Below are positions 1 to 8,944 of a stretch of DNA of 64,000 nucleotides, in pieces (position 1 is the first letter of the stretch; the number at the start of each line of letters is the position of its first letter). Location of the stretch: positions 8,709,900 through 8,773,899 of the forward strand of contig NZ_CP071839.1 of NCBI RefSeq assembly GCF_017526105.1. Direction: 5' to 3'. A program made the translations under genes and the position numbers. Source of the stretch: Streptomyces cyanogenus. GTDB lineage: Bacteria > Actinomycetota > Actinomycetes > Streptomycetales > Streptomycetaceae. The notes under the pieces are model-generated. The model had not been told where the DNA came from. It did not search any database and was given only the letters and a program-made list of their open reading frames with translations.

Positions 1-50
1 CTGCGGGGCATCGACACTCACCTCGCAACACCCGACCAGCAAAAGAGACC

Positions 51-1043
51 ATGAGCCAGCGCATCACCCACCTCGACCTCGACCGCGACGGCAAACTCAT
101 CCACCCCCGCACCGGCACCCCGCTCGACGCCGACGAGGTCCCCGCCCATATCGAACGGCACCTGCGCCTTGACCCCGCCACCACCGACGTCTTCCTCTAC
201 GTCCACGGCTGGCGGACCAAGCCCGACGACGCAGCCGATGCAGCCCAGCGCCTGGCCGCGCTCATCGGCGACCTCATCGACAACCAGCCCCACCACTACC
301 CCTGCCTGACCCCCTTCCGGCCCCGGTACGTAGCCATCCGGTGGCCCTCGCGCAGCCTGCCCACGCCTAAGGGCTACCGCACCATCCGCGACCGGGCCGC
401 CGCCATGTCCCACCCCGGGCAAGCCGCCCGCGTCCTGGCTGCCATCCTCGGCTACTACAACCAGCACCGCCGCACCCCCGCCCCCGGCCCGCCGCGGCTC
501 AAGACCGCCGGCGGCCAGTACCTGCACGCCGTGGGCCACTCCTTCGGCGGCCGGTTCCTGGCCCACGCCATCGCGCAGGCCAGCACCAAACTGCCCCACA
601 GCCCCCGCACACTCACCTGGAACTACCGCAGCGACCAGTACCCCTGGACCCTGGACAGCTTCACCACCTTCCAGATGGCGCTGCCCCACGACTCCTTCGC
701 TGAAGCGCCCTACAGCCGCCTGCTCGAGGACAACGTCCTCAACGCCCCCGTCGCCATGACCTTCAGCCCCCACGACCGGGCCCTGGGGCGCTGGCACCGC
801 GCCACGGAAGAGGGCAAGGAGGGCATCGGCTACGCCGGCGCCACAGCACCGGAAAGCCACCTGCACACACTCCGCCTCCAAGACACCGGCGACGCCTACA
901 CCTTCCCCTCCGCCCGCCTGCTCAACGTGGACGCCTCCCACCGCTACCGCGCATCGCCCGCCCGCATCGAGGGAGCGCACTCCGACTACTTCCACCCCGA
1001 ATCAGCCCACCTCCTGCTCTCACTGGCCAACCAGGCACGGTGA
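51..1043 (+). CDS. alpha/beta-hydrolase-like protein
   Basis: A 330-residue protein. Near residue 50 it has a hydrophobic strand followed by YVHGWR, which resembles an oxyanion-hole HG motif. At residues 162-167 it has GHSFGG, the nucleophile elbow of serine alpha/beta hydrolases, with Ser164 as the likely nucleophile. A late histidine (ARIEGAHSDYF, near residue 310) could complete the triad. No signal peptide or membrane segment is visible, so it is probably cytoplasmic. The ATG is preceded by a weak purine-rich stretch (AAAAGAGA). The next gene follows on the same strand and may be co-transcribed. The fold is reasonably clear; the substrate is unknown. Confidence 0.7.
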   Translation: MSQRITHLDLDRDGKLIHPRTGTPLDADEVPAHIERHLRLDPATTDVFLYVHGWRTKPDDAADAAQRLAALIGDLIDNQPHHYPCLTPFRPRYVAIRWPSRSLPTPKGYRTIRDRAAAMSHPGQAARVLAAILGYYNQHRRTPAPGPPRLKTAGGQYLHAVGHSFGGRFLAHAIAQASTKLPHSPRTLTWNYRSDQYPWTLDSFTTFQMALPHDSFAEAPYSRLLEDNVLNAPVAMTFSPHDRALGRWHRATEEGKEGIGYAGATAPESHLHTLRLQDTGDAYTFPSARLLNVDASHRYRASPARIEGAHSDYFHPESAHLLLSLANQAR

Positions 1044-1139
1044 TGGGTGGACCGGGACACCGCAAAAGGGGCCGGGGCGCATGAGAGAGCGCCAGAGCTG
1101 GAGCTCCATGCAGCCTGCAAGCCAGACCAAGGGGGAACA

Positions 1140-2099
1140 TTGTTTTTCGATGATCTGAACGATCCAAATGTAAGAGCTGCTGAGGAACGGGCGAGGGCAA
1201 GCGCCGCAGAGTACATCGCCAACTTCGACCGGGCCGTCGAGCGACTGCGTCTCGGCGATGTTGATGTCCCATTCATCAGAGCGACGGTCCGGGAGCCGGA
1301 GGACGTGGCGCGAGCCTTCGCACCATTCGCGGTGTCTGGTATCACCTTGATCGGCGTCTGGTGGAAGGCGAACCCCTACATCTTAAGGCACGGGCGCTTC
1401 TCCTGGCCGGTCCATCTGACCGATCTGACGCCTGCGCTGACCATTGGGGGACTGGGTGTTGTCTTACTGTGGCTCCTGGCCCGGACCCGATTCGGGGGAA
1501 CGCCTGTACGTGATCAGCTGATACACGACGTTGCTCGGCAGGTGATCAAATGCGGCCGCGCCTACGGCCAAGACATCCCTGAGCGCGTCAAGTGCCTGGC
1601 GCAGCTGGACTACGGGTACTACCGCGTTGAGCGCAGCCTCCTCCGCGCTCACCGGAGGCGCAGAACGATGGCGTGGGTCTCTCTGCGCCACTCGCCTGCG
1701 ATGCGGCACGCAGCCCTTGTTGCCGCGGCACTGCGCCAGGATTTTCTACGTGTCGATGTTGACTCTAATCCGGCGCTTCGGGATCTCGCAGGCAAGTTGC
1801 TGACAGTGGGCGAGCGGTATGCCGAGGGCCGTGTCGGCGGCCTTCTTCCTGAAGAAGTGCTGCAAGGGCTCGAGCCGCTCTCCCTTCCCCGGAAGGCGTT
1901 GCAGGAGTCGGCACGCGCGGTGTTGATCATTCTGGCTGCCTTGGTCGGAGCGGTTGTAGCACATAAGGCGGCTGGCGCATTCGGGCACCCTTGGATCGAG
2001 AAATGGCTTCCCCTGGCCGGCGCAGTCGTGGCCGGGATTATCGTCGGAGGCTGGCACAGGGTCTCTCAGATGCTGCCCCTCGCTCCTGGGAAGGGCTGA
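1140..2099 (+). CDS. membrane protein of unknown function
   Basis: I do not recognise the family. The N-terminal part (LNDPNVRAAEERARASAAEY) is helical and charged. A hydrophobic segment lies in the middle (LTIGGLGVVLLWLLA) and two more near the C-terminus (VLIILAALVGAVVA and LAGAVVAGIIVGGW), with a long cytoplasmic-looking helical loop between. I chose the TTG at 1140 because AAGGGGGA sits just upstream and codon usage becomes coding-like there; an in-frame GTG at 1047 would add 31 residues that look non-coding. It follows the hydrolase gene on the same strand. Confidence 0.6.
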   Translation: MFFDDLNDPNVRAAEERARASAAEYIANFDRAVERLRLGDVDVPFIRATVREPEDVARAFAPFAVSGITLIGVWWKANPYILRHGRFSWPVHLTDLTPALTIGGLGVVLLWLLARTRFGGTPVRDQLIHDVARQVIKCGRAYGQDIPERVKCLAQLDYGYYRVERSLLRAHRRRRTMAWVSLRHSPAMRHAALVAAALRQDFLRVDVDSNPALRDLAGKLLTVGERYAEGRVGGLLPEEVLQGLEPLSLPRKALQESARAVLIILAALVGAVVAHKAAGAFGHPWIEKWLPLAGAVVAGIIVGGWHRVSQMLPLAPGKG

Positions 2100-2629
2100 C
2101 ACCGGAGCGGTGCCCCGCCGGGACCGGTTCGACTGCCGAGGTACCGCACTGAGGGGTACCGCACTGAGGAAGCACGCCGGCAGCGAGGCGACGTGGCCGA
2201 TGCCGAAGCCGGACTTCCGGTTCAGATGGTCGGTGAGCAGGTTTCCACCGTCGCCGCAGTCGCGGCTGGCGAGGCGGGACTTGGGTGATCATTTCGACGC
2301 ACAGTTCTTCCGCTTCCTGGGAGGACTGACGAAGACGACGTCGGGGGCTTCGCGAGCAACTCGGCTATGGGAAGCTCGGAGAGCGGAGTGAGACGCGTGC
2401 CTGCGCACCCACGGCGAGAACGGTCCGCCCAACCATGCGACTGGACGTGGAGAGGACCTAACCCTCCCCGTGCCCGCGGCGCACCCGCCCCGGCGCAGAT
2501 GTCTTGCGAGCGGGCAGGCCTCAGAATCGGCCGCCTGAACGAGTGGGCCGGCCCACCCCGCCGTCTCGACGTCCTCGTCACGCCCCTGGGAGGCGAGCCG
2601 AACTCTCGCCCCATTCGGAACTCTCCGCG
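2100..2629. other. intergenic, no gene recognised
   Basis: I see no supportable gene. The stretch contains a perfect 15-bp tandem duplication at 2140-2169 (unit GGTACCGCACTGAGG). Open frames on both strands overlap each other and have no ribosome-binding site or recognisable motif. Confidence 0.4.
2140..2169. repeat. 15-bp perfect tandem duplication
   Basis: Two adjacent copies of GGTACCGCACTGAGG, 2140-2154 and 2155-2169. Probably a replication slippage product; no function inferred. Confidence 0.8.
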
Positions 2630-2867
2630 GTGAGGTGAGTCGGTTCGGGACCGACCGGCTCGGGTCGGCCCGTTATCCAGCGCAGGAGGCGGAACGTACG
2701 CGGGGAGTCGGGCCCCACACCGCTGTGGCGAAAGCGAGGAGCAGGACGGCCAGTTCGGCGCTATACAAGATGCCCGCGAGGCCGGGGTCCAGCATGCTGA
2801 CCGCAGCGGGAATCGCCAGGATCGTGGCGGCCAGACCGAAGGGGGCCCGGGTGCCCGGCATCCTCAT
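2630..2867 (-). pseudogene. small two-TM membrane protein, frameshifted
   Basis: Starting at ATG 2867 the frame encodes a short basic start, then two hydrophobic segments (APFGLAATILAIPAAVSM and AGILYSAELAVLLLAFATAV) and ends at 2673 with RVRSASCAG. Just before that stop, a different frame reads FRLLRWITGRPEP. From memory, small Streptomyces membrane proteins often end in a very similar arginine-rich RLLRW..RPEP tail. This suggests a single-base frameshift near 2695. The hydrophobic part is seen directly; the lost tail is inferred from family memory. Confidence 0.4.
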
Positions 2868-3075
2868 TTCGGGCCCACCCGCCCACCGGCGCCGACTGCC
2901 CGTCCGCGGAGTCCGAGGACCCAGCTCCAAGCGATCACAGCCGGTGCGTGGAGCGTGAAGTTGCGTAGCGAATGCCTTGCCTCGACCCGCAGCTCAGAGC
3001 TCCCTGACGCCCGCTCCACCCAGACGAAGAGAGCAGAAACACCTGCCTAATGGAGCTCCAGGGCGATCGGGATGC

Positions 3076-3957
3076 TCACACTACGATGTCCTCGAACCGC
3101 TCCAATTGCGTCCAACCCTTCGCGGCCCGCACATGCGGAGGCAGTCGGTCTGCGGCGGGAAGCGGGCCCAGGTCCAAGCCGGTGATCTCCGCGACGTCAG
3201 CCACCGGTACCTGGAAGGTGCGGAAGGCTCCCAGTGGCGGGGGGTCGCCAGCCCGCGCTGCGTCAGCCATAGCTCGTGCAGCGGCATCGCGGGACAGGTC
3301 GGGGCTTTGGTCGAGGACGTACGCGGTAGCCGCGAGCTCACCGTCCTGCATGAAGGCTGCGACCTTCCAAAAGCGCAGCGGCACCTGGATACCGCGGTAG
3401 GGCGGGTCGGAGTCTTCAAGGACCGGACCGGTGAACACTGCCAGCTTGCGGTGGAAGGTCTTGGCATGGTTGAGCAGGAAGTCTTCCAGCCCCTGCCAGA
3501 GTTTCTTTCCCTGGTTGAAGAGATCCATCTGCGGCGCTGCGTTCGTGTAGTGGAACGTGTCGCTGTTCGCGGCTGACGTCTCACTTGCCGTACCCCAGAC
3601 CGGATCAAGCCTGCGGACCAGATGGCCCTTGTCGAGTGGGTTGTTCTTGTAGACGGGGTCACCCGCTTGCTTTCCGTCGGGAAGGCGCGGGTCAAATCGC
3701 CAGTCGTTGGTGCGGTCCGCTTCGATCAGCTGTTGGCCGTTGATCACCACACCGGTTGATGCGGCCAGTCGTCGGTCAGGGCGGAACACCACGCTGAAAT
3801 GTGTATACGGCAGGATCACAGTCTCGATGCCTGGATCCACCGGGCGGGGCAGCGGGACAGCTGGTCCCAGGAACCGCTCGTCGTAGCCCGTGCGGTTCGT
3901 GAGGGATTCGCGAGTCAAGGCGTCGGCATCAGGCGTGGGATCAGGCGAAGACGTCAT
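3076..3957 (-). CDS. DNA/RNA non-specific endonuclease
   Basis: A 293-residue enzyme of the NUC (beta-beta-alpha-metal) endonuclease family, which cleaves DNA and RNA without sequence preference. The active-site motif DRGH appears as DKGH at residues 109-112, with His112 as general base. It is followed by the family block TNAAPQ (138-143) and FNQG (147-150), which supplies the metal-binding Asn. There is no signal peptide, so this is a cytoplasmic or otherwise exported enzyme, unlike the secreted nucleases downstream. ATG 3957 has AGAGAG upstream. The Arg-to-Lys change in DRGH is a conservative variant found in many active members. It is transcribed alone. Confidence 0.88.
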   Translation of the reverse strand: MTSSPDPTPDADALTRESLTNRTGYDERFLGPAVPLPRPVDPGIETVILPYTHFSVVFRPDRRLAASTGVVINGQQLIEADRTNDWRFDPRLPDGKQAGDPVYKNNPLDKGHLVRRLDPVWGTASETSAANSDTFHYTNAAPQMDLFNQGKKLWQGLEDFLLNHAKTFHRKLAVFTGPVLEDSDPPYRGIQVPLRFWKVAAFMQDGELAATAYVLDQSPDLSRDAAARAMADAARAGDPPPLGAFRTFQVPVADVAEITGLDLGPLPAADRLPPHVRAAKGWTQLERFEDIVV

Positions 3958-4560
3958 GTCTCTCTAGCTACCGCGCAGCCTGATCATTGATGCCGGCATC
4001 ACCCGAATAGGACCCGGCCGCCGCCAGCTTCAGCACGGCCGCCGAACCGGGACGCTTGGCAGGTCGTTCCGTCCTGGGCCGCTCGACGGGGTGTGCGTGG
4101 CTGCTCGCCATGATCGGTGAGAAGCCCTGCGCGCCCCGGCTGGGGGTCTTTGTCTGTTGACCGGCGCGGTGACACGGAACGGACAGGTGGGAAACTGCGG
4201 CATACGGCCTGGAGCGGCGGTTGGCGACAAGCGTGTCGGCGAAGCTCTCGATGCAGTCTGCTTCGGTGAATGCGTGGATCTGCCGGTTGAGTAACTGTCC
4301 CTTGGTGGACACGTGTGTGGAGAGCGGGCGGTACTTGCTGGCTGGATGGCTGCTGGCGGTGCGTGTGAGCGGAACCTGTCATGTTTCGCCGTTCTGGCCT
4401 GCACGAGGTGCTGACGGGCGGGTGATCTCGGTCAAAGTGCCGTGGTGATCAGGACAAGTCCGACTCGCTGGGCAGAATTTCGCTCATGTGTTCGTAAGCC
4501 TGAGTGCTGACCAGTCGCCAGAGGTGAGATCCGGCGGCGCATGAGTTCGGGGGTTCGTAG
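3958..4560. other. intergenic, no gene recognised
   Basis: About 600 bp between divergently transcribed nuclease genes. It should contain both promoters, but I see no clear hexamers. Overlapping minus-strand open frames here look like non-coding GC-rich shadows. Confidence 0.4.
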
Positions 4561-5982
4561 ATGGGCCGTACAGGATGGTGGCCGTCTGGCAGAAAGCTGC
4601 TGACGGCGCTTACGGCACTTGTTGTCGTGTCCGCAGCCGCCCCGGCGTTGGCGAGCGCGGACCAGCGAAGCGATCTGCGAGTGGAGTCGTACGTCCTGCC
4701 GCTCGGTGAGGTGAGGTCGTCGCTGCAGGAACTGGCGACTCCCCAGGGGCGGAACAAGTTGCAGCAGTTGGCGGGGCAGGCCGAGTCTGGCGCGCGGCTG
4801 GCGCAGGAGACGAGGGGGCCGGCGGCTGGCTATGCGCCCGAGTCGCGTCGGGCCTCCGGTTACGCGTTGTCGAGCGACGAGTCAAGGGGGGCGCCGGGGG
4901 CCGGGCCGGGTGCGACGGCACCGGAACCGTCGAGGAAGATGACGTTCGACGAGTGCAAAAAGGGCTTGGGCTCCGACAACCCGTTCTTCGTGAAGTCACG
5001 GTTCGCTGTATGTGATGGCGCGTCGTTCGTGCAGGAGTGGCTTGTCAACGGCCGTCCCACCGGTGCCAGCATGTTCAACCTGCGCGTCGTCGGAACCATC
5101 GCGAAGAACAGTCGCACCATCGACTACCAGTACTACTACACCGATTTCAAGGTGACCGGCAGGACAGGGGCACTGACCATGCCCATCAGCACCAAGGGAA
5201 CCACCCCGAAGACCTGGCCGTCCGGCGCCCACTTCACGCACGGCGGGAACATGCCCGGCACCAAGACGTGGACGCAGTTGAAGGCGCTGCGCACGTTCCA
5301 CCACACGATGAACGCCAAGCCCGGCCAGGGAAGCGGACGCTCGGATGTGCTGGCCGCGGTCTACGAGCCCGTGGTCAGTTTCCAACCGCCGGCTCCCTGG
5401 CAGCTGAGCGGCGACACAGGCGGCAAGCTGTTCATGCTCGCACCACTATGGGACGCGGCGTCCTATCTGCCCAACTCCACCGGTGGCGGAAACCCGGCGA
5501 AGAAGGGTGCGGCAAGCTTCGCCTACTACGCGTCGCTGACTCTGAGTGCGAAGGCGGGCGCGGAAGAACGCGCCGAAGCCCAGCACATCAAGACGGCGTT
5601 CACGCATCCGGAGGACACCAAGCCGTACATGTCGGCCAAGAAGGTGCCCGGCCAGACCGTCAAGGCTCCGCTGCACCGGACAGTGAGCGCGCAACGGAAC
5701 GAGGACAACCGCAAGGCGGCGAAGAAGCAGTGCAGGCGCTACTGGGGGGACGGGTACTCCCATGGCGGGACGCGGGACTGCGACGAATACCCGTTCGCCA
5801 GTACCTATGAAGGTGCCGCGGAACACGACTACGACCCTGAGGTACGGAAGTTCAACTTCTCGGTGAAACCCATAGCCAAGGAAGACAACCAGGCTGGTGG
5901 GCTCATCCTGAAGAGCTTCTACAGCAAGAACCGAATCCTCGACGGCATGAACGACGGCTTCACCGTCAGGATCATCGGCTGA
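4561..5982 (+). CDS. secreted NucA/NucB-domain deoxyribonuclease
   Basis: A 473-residue protein with a Sec-type signal peptide (basic start, hydrophobic LLTALTALVVVSAAAPALA, cleavage near ASA). The middle is a long beta-rich region of unknown fold. The C-terminus (about residues 375-473) is a NucA/NucB DNase domain: a helix with NEDNRKAAKKQC, then CDEYPFASTYEG with Cys407, Asp408 and Glu409. The family core is the D-E-Y-P-F-A-S catalytic strand known from Bacillus NucB. ATG 4561 is preceded by GGGGG at 8 nt. A perfect-type bidirectional hairpin follows, then the convergent partner gene 6031-6498. The likely role is an extracellular DNase, possibly a toxin. The N-terminal region may act in delivery or surface binding. 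Confidence 0.85.
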   Translation: MGRTGWWPSGRKLLTALTALVVVSAAAPALASADQRSDLRVESYVLPLGEVRSSLQELATPQGRNKLQQLAGQAESGARLAQETRGPAAGYAPESRRASGYALSSDESRGAPGAGPGATAPEPSRKMTFDECKKGLGSDNPFFVKSRFAVCDGASFVQEWLVNGRPTGASMFNLRVVGTIAKNSRTIDYQYYYTDFKVTGRTGALTMPISTKGTTPKTWPSGAHFTHGGNMPGTKTWTQLKALRTFHHTMNAKPGQGSGRSDVLAAVYEPVVSFQPPAPWQLSGDTGGKLFMLAPLWDAASYLPNSTGGGNPAKKGAASFAYYASLTLSAKAGAEERAEAQHIKTAFTHPEDTKPYMSAKKVPGQTVKAPLHRTVSAQRNEDNRKAAKKQCRRYWGDGYSHGGTRDCDEYPFASTYEGAAEHDYDPEVRKFNFSVKPIAKEDNQAGGLILKSFYSKNRILDGMNDGFTVRIIG

Positions 5983-5990
5983 TGTGCCTC

Positions 5991-6020
5991 GCGTCGGAAG
6001 CGGCCGGCCGCTCCCGACGC
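5991..6020. terminator. bidirectional hairpin terminator
   Basis: Inverted repeat with arms 5991-6005 (GCGTCGGAAGCGGCC) and 6006-6020, 14 of 15 pairs matched, no loop bases. It lies between the converging nuclease and partner genes. Confidence 0.7.
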
Positions 6021-6030
6021 GGTACGGGGA

Positions 6031-6498
6031 CTACGAATCGGCAGGCCAGAACTGTACGAGGTAGCGCTCGACTCCTTTGATGCTCTCCTCGCTCTCGGCC
6101 AGAGCCTTGACATCAGCTCGGCCCGCGGAACTGACCCGCACGCGCCACAACCCGCCCGAGTCCGCCAGTGTGATCAGGTCATCAAGTCGGCCCAGGCTCA
6201 TCGACCACACCGCGACCTGGCCGCTGACCGACTCGAAGTCCGCCTCCGCCTGCTCTTCCCAGGCTGCGGAGTCCTGCACAGGCGCAGGCCCGTCCCATAC
6301 CTCAACCGTGAGAGAGGCGGTGTGGGTATGGCCGGCGCTCGTGATGTCCAGGCGTCCGGGATGGGTGCTCAGGAAGGTGCCGAAGTTGAATTCGTCCGGG
6401 AACTCCAGATCGAGGAAGGCGTCGTCGGATTCCTGCAGTGCGAACGCGTGGTAACCCACGAAGACATCAACATGCTGCTCACGGACAAGCTGTGGCAC
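6031..6498 (-). CDS. small protein, possible nuclease immunity partner
   Basis: A 155-residue, acidic, signal-less protein convergent with the NucA/NucB gene and 48 bp from it. It is homologous by eye to the 198-residue product of 13548-14144, the neighbour of another NucA/NucB gene. Shared features are an N-terminal REx(3-6)DV strand, T(V)xVxDGP in the middle, DSGG with WRxR, and a C-terminal R(Y/H)LVQ(F/L)WPA. Being encoded beside two separate secreted nucleases suggests an immunity or chaperone role; that is inference. I chose GTG 6498 because AGGGGG lies 6 nt upstream and homology starts there; longer in-frame extensions look non-coding. Confidence 0.7.
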   Translation of the reverse strand: MPQLVREQHVDVFVGYHAFALQESDDAFLDLEFPDEFNFGTFLSTHPGRLDITSAGHTHTASLTVEVWDGPAPVQDSAAWEEQAEADFESVSGQVAVWSMSLGRLDDLITLADSGGLWRVRVSSAGRADVKALAESEESIKGVERYLVQFWPADS

Positions 6499-6907
6499 GA
6501 GGCGCCCCCTAGGGTTGTAGACGACTGGCCATCGCCTGCGATCATATGGCGGCGCCGCCGACCAGGACGCGGCACTGCGTAAACAGGGCGGCGTCCTGGC
6601 CTCGGGCGGCCGATGGTGCCGACGCGGGCCGCGCGGCGGGGTGCCGCCCCTGCCTGGACGGAGCAGGCCGCGCTGTAGCCACCGGTATCCGGCCAGCGTC
6701 GGCTGCCGCTGTTTTAGCCCGCCAGGACTTACCCGGTTCGGCAGCCGGGAGCGTGCGCGGCCGGACAATCCCTGGCTGGCCTCGGCCCGGCATGTCACCC
6801 ACTGTCTCAGCGAGGCCCACCGCGGCCCCGCAGGGTCTGCCTCGACGTCGGCCGGACCGTGGTCATTGCCGACCGCGGCTCAAGGAAAGAGTTGGATGCC
6901 GGCCGTT

Positions 6908-7549
6908 TCATGTTGCTTTTGCCGATGGAGACTGCCCATGTTGTGCCTGCCGGATGCGCTGGGCGAACATGCGGGTGACAGAGTTCAGAACCTTGGGATC
7001 CGCTGCGGTAGTTGGGCCGACTGTGTTGATGTTCACGTAGGCAAAAACAGAGCCCAGGCGGAGGGTGATCGAAGTACTGCAAGTCCGCCCGGCAGTAGTG
7101 CCGATGCAGTAGGAGGCCGTAAATGCTGCGTCGACGTCCGGGATCCGCGCGGGCCCAGGATGGGCGCTTGCCATCTTGGACTTGCTCTCCGTGTACCTGC
7201 TGATGGCCTGAGCCGGCTTCCGGAAGGATTGGAGACCGAATCCAACGGCGCCTTCGAGGTCGGTCGCAGCGTAGCCCAAGTGGCCGTAAGCCAGGCTGCC
7301 GCCGTCTTCGGGGTGGGCGCCATCAAGACTGAGCGTGCCGGCTTTCTTCCAGCCGGGAGGCACGTCGTCCGAGTCCGGTAACACCGCTCGTACTTGCTCC
7401 TTGCCCAGAACTCTGACGACTTGAGGCGAAGGCGTGTTGCCCTGGCCGGAGCTGTGCTTCTCAGTGCTGACTCCGGTCCCGCACCCAACAAGGGACGAAA
7501 ACGCACCGATCACACACAGGGTGTGGACCGTCCTCCCAGCCCGCAACAC
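6908..7549 (-). CDS. secreted lipoprotein, unknown function
   Basis: A 213-residue protein with a lipoprotein signal peptide: basic MLRAGR, hydrophobic core, and lipobox SLVGC with Cys23 as the lipidation site. A Ser/Gly/Gln-rich linker follows, then a compact domain with VPPGWKKAG near residue 70 and two cysteines (SYCIGTTAGRTC) that may form a disulfide. This layout is common in actinobacterial cell-surface lipoproteins related to sensor-type domains. The start codon is GTG with AGAGGGGGA upstream. Its neighbours suggest no specific job. Confidence 0.75.
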   Translation of the reverse strand: MLRAGRTVHTLCVIGAFSSLVGCGTGVSTEKHSSGQGNTPSPQVVRVLGKEQVRAVLPDSDDVPPGWKKAGTLSLDGAHPEDGGSLAYGHLGYAATDLEGAVGFGLQSFRKPAQAISRYTESKSKMASAHPGPARIPDVDAAFTASYCIGTTAGRTCSTSITLRLGSVFAYVNINTVGPTTAADPKVLNSVTRMFAQRIRQAQHGQSPSAKAT

Positions 7550-7949
7550 GTTCCCCCTCTACAACAATCGATCAACATCAGCGATCATATGGGTCTCCGA
7601 GTGATGCTCACACCGCGCAGTCGCGGGCTCACCGCCGTCCGTCACGACAACAGGATTCCTTCCGGACGAGTTGGAAGTTGGCGCGCCCAAACAAGGCCGT
7701 GCAAGGTCAGCCGATGGGAGCGTCAGCGCTTCGCCGAGAGACCGTGGTCGGCTCGTCGCCCCAGTCGTGGAATGGCGAACAACCGTGTTCGACCGGACAT
7801 GGCGGGCGGCGCGGGGCGTCCGCGGTGCGCTCCGCCTGGTACCCGTAATGTCTCAACTCCGCCATGCCGCGGTCTCCCCTGTGCGGGGCGGTGGAGTTCG
7901 AGCAGTGCGGTGATCCAGAGCGAGTGCCCCTGGCTGCGGCGGGTCGTTC
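7550..7949. other. intergenic, no gene recognised
   Basis: Upstream of the lipoprotein gene (minus strand). It should hold that promoter. No convincing gene seen. Confidence 0.35.
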
Positions 7950-8414
7950 CGCCGGAGTCGAGTCCTCGACGGACGGCTTCGTCGCCGGCGGTGCGCAGGT
8001 GTCGGCGAGCAGACCGGGCAGGTCGAGCATCACGTCCAGGTCGGGCGTGGGCTGATGGTCGTCGGGGTCGACCGGGGTGACGTCGAGCTGCTCGGGCAGT
8101 TTGCGGGCTCCGGCGGAGTCTAGGGCGCGGCGGATGGTCTTCGGGTCGACCTGGTTCCGAGATCATGTCGCGCTGGAACTCCAGCAGGGCGGCGAGGACG
8201 GAGACCATCATCTTGGTGCCGGGGTCGTCAGAGGCGAGTCGATGCCGGACAGCAGCCCGGATTCCACCCGCAGGTGCAGGCCCCGGCGGATCAGCGCCGA
8301 ACGCAGGGTGAGGATGTCGGCGACGGAGCGGAAGAGGCGGTCCGAGGCGGAAGCCCGCAGCGTCTGAGAGTGCACCACCACCGAGCCGCCCGCACTCCGC
8401 GGCACGTGGCGGCC
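7950..8414 (-). pseudogene. serine recombinase remnant
   Basis: Reading the minus strand, one frame gives VVVHSQTLRASASDRLFRS and RRGLHLRVESGLLSGI, resembling the 'LxRLxRS...L...G..L' core of serine recombinases. A second frame continues GTKMMVSVLAALLEFQRDMI, matching their 'TPxGxLMLxVLAALAEFERDLI' helix. At least one frameshift near 8230 separates the two. A third frame (NQVDPKTIRRALDSAG near 8140) extends further with coding-like codons. The N-terminal catalytic serine region is not visible. This is a broken resolvase/invertase gene, probably left by a mobile element. Confidence 0.5.
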
Positions 8415-8438
8415 CTGACGCCACCTCGCCGCCCGCAC

Positions 8439-8944
8439 CGGTCAGGGGGCTTCACGCCGCCGAACAGACGGTTCGTCAGCCCAGAACGCACCCTCGTCCT
8501 CGCCCGCCAGCAGGGGCTGGCCGGGTCGTTTGTAAAGGAGCTAGCCGCCACCAAGGCATTCGTGATCCTCGTCGACGCGCGGTTGACGCCATGGCTCCGA
8601 CTTGTCGGGCGTGCGCGGAGTCATTTGTGTGGCTCGCGGTAGCCGCCGCGCCGGACACAGCACCCTCAGCTCTGATACCTCATTTCTATGGGCGGGTTGG
8701 TGGACATCCATAGCGACCGCTGCTCAGGTTTGGAGGGTCCGTGCTGCAACCCTCGCTAAACGTCGGCCTCATCACGTCCACTACCTGCGTTTCAGGCCGA
8801 ACGCCCCAGTTGCTGACCTTGGAGCGGTCACGCGGTGGCCTGTAGGAAGGTTGCCAGCGCGACTCAACCCACCAACCAGCCTGTGTCCCGGCGGGCATGC
8901 ATGGCCGTGAGCTCGCGGGGCGGGGCCTGAAAGGACCATCCAGC
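8439..8944. other. intergenic, no gene recognised
   Basis: About 500 bp before the second NucA/NucB gene. No supported gene; it should include that promoter. Confidence 0.35.

Noticed and set aside
18..995. Long minus-strand open frame opposite the first gene
   Set aside because: Val/Gly-rich shadow of the plus-strand hydrolase, with no motif or ribosome-binding site.
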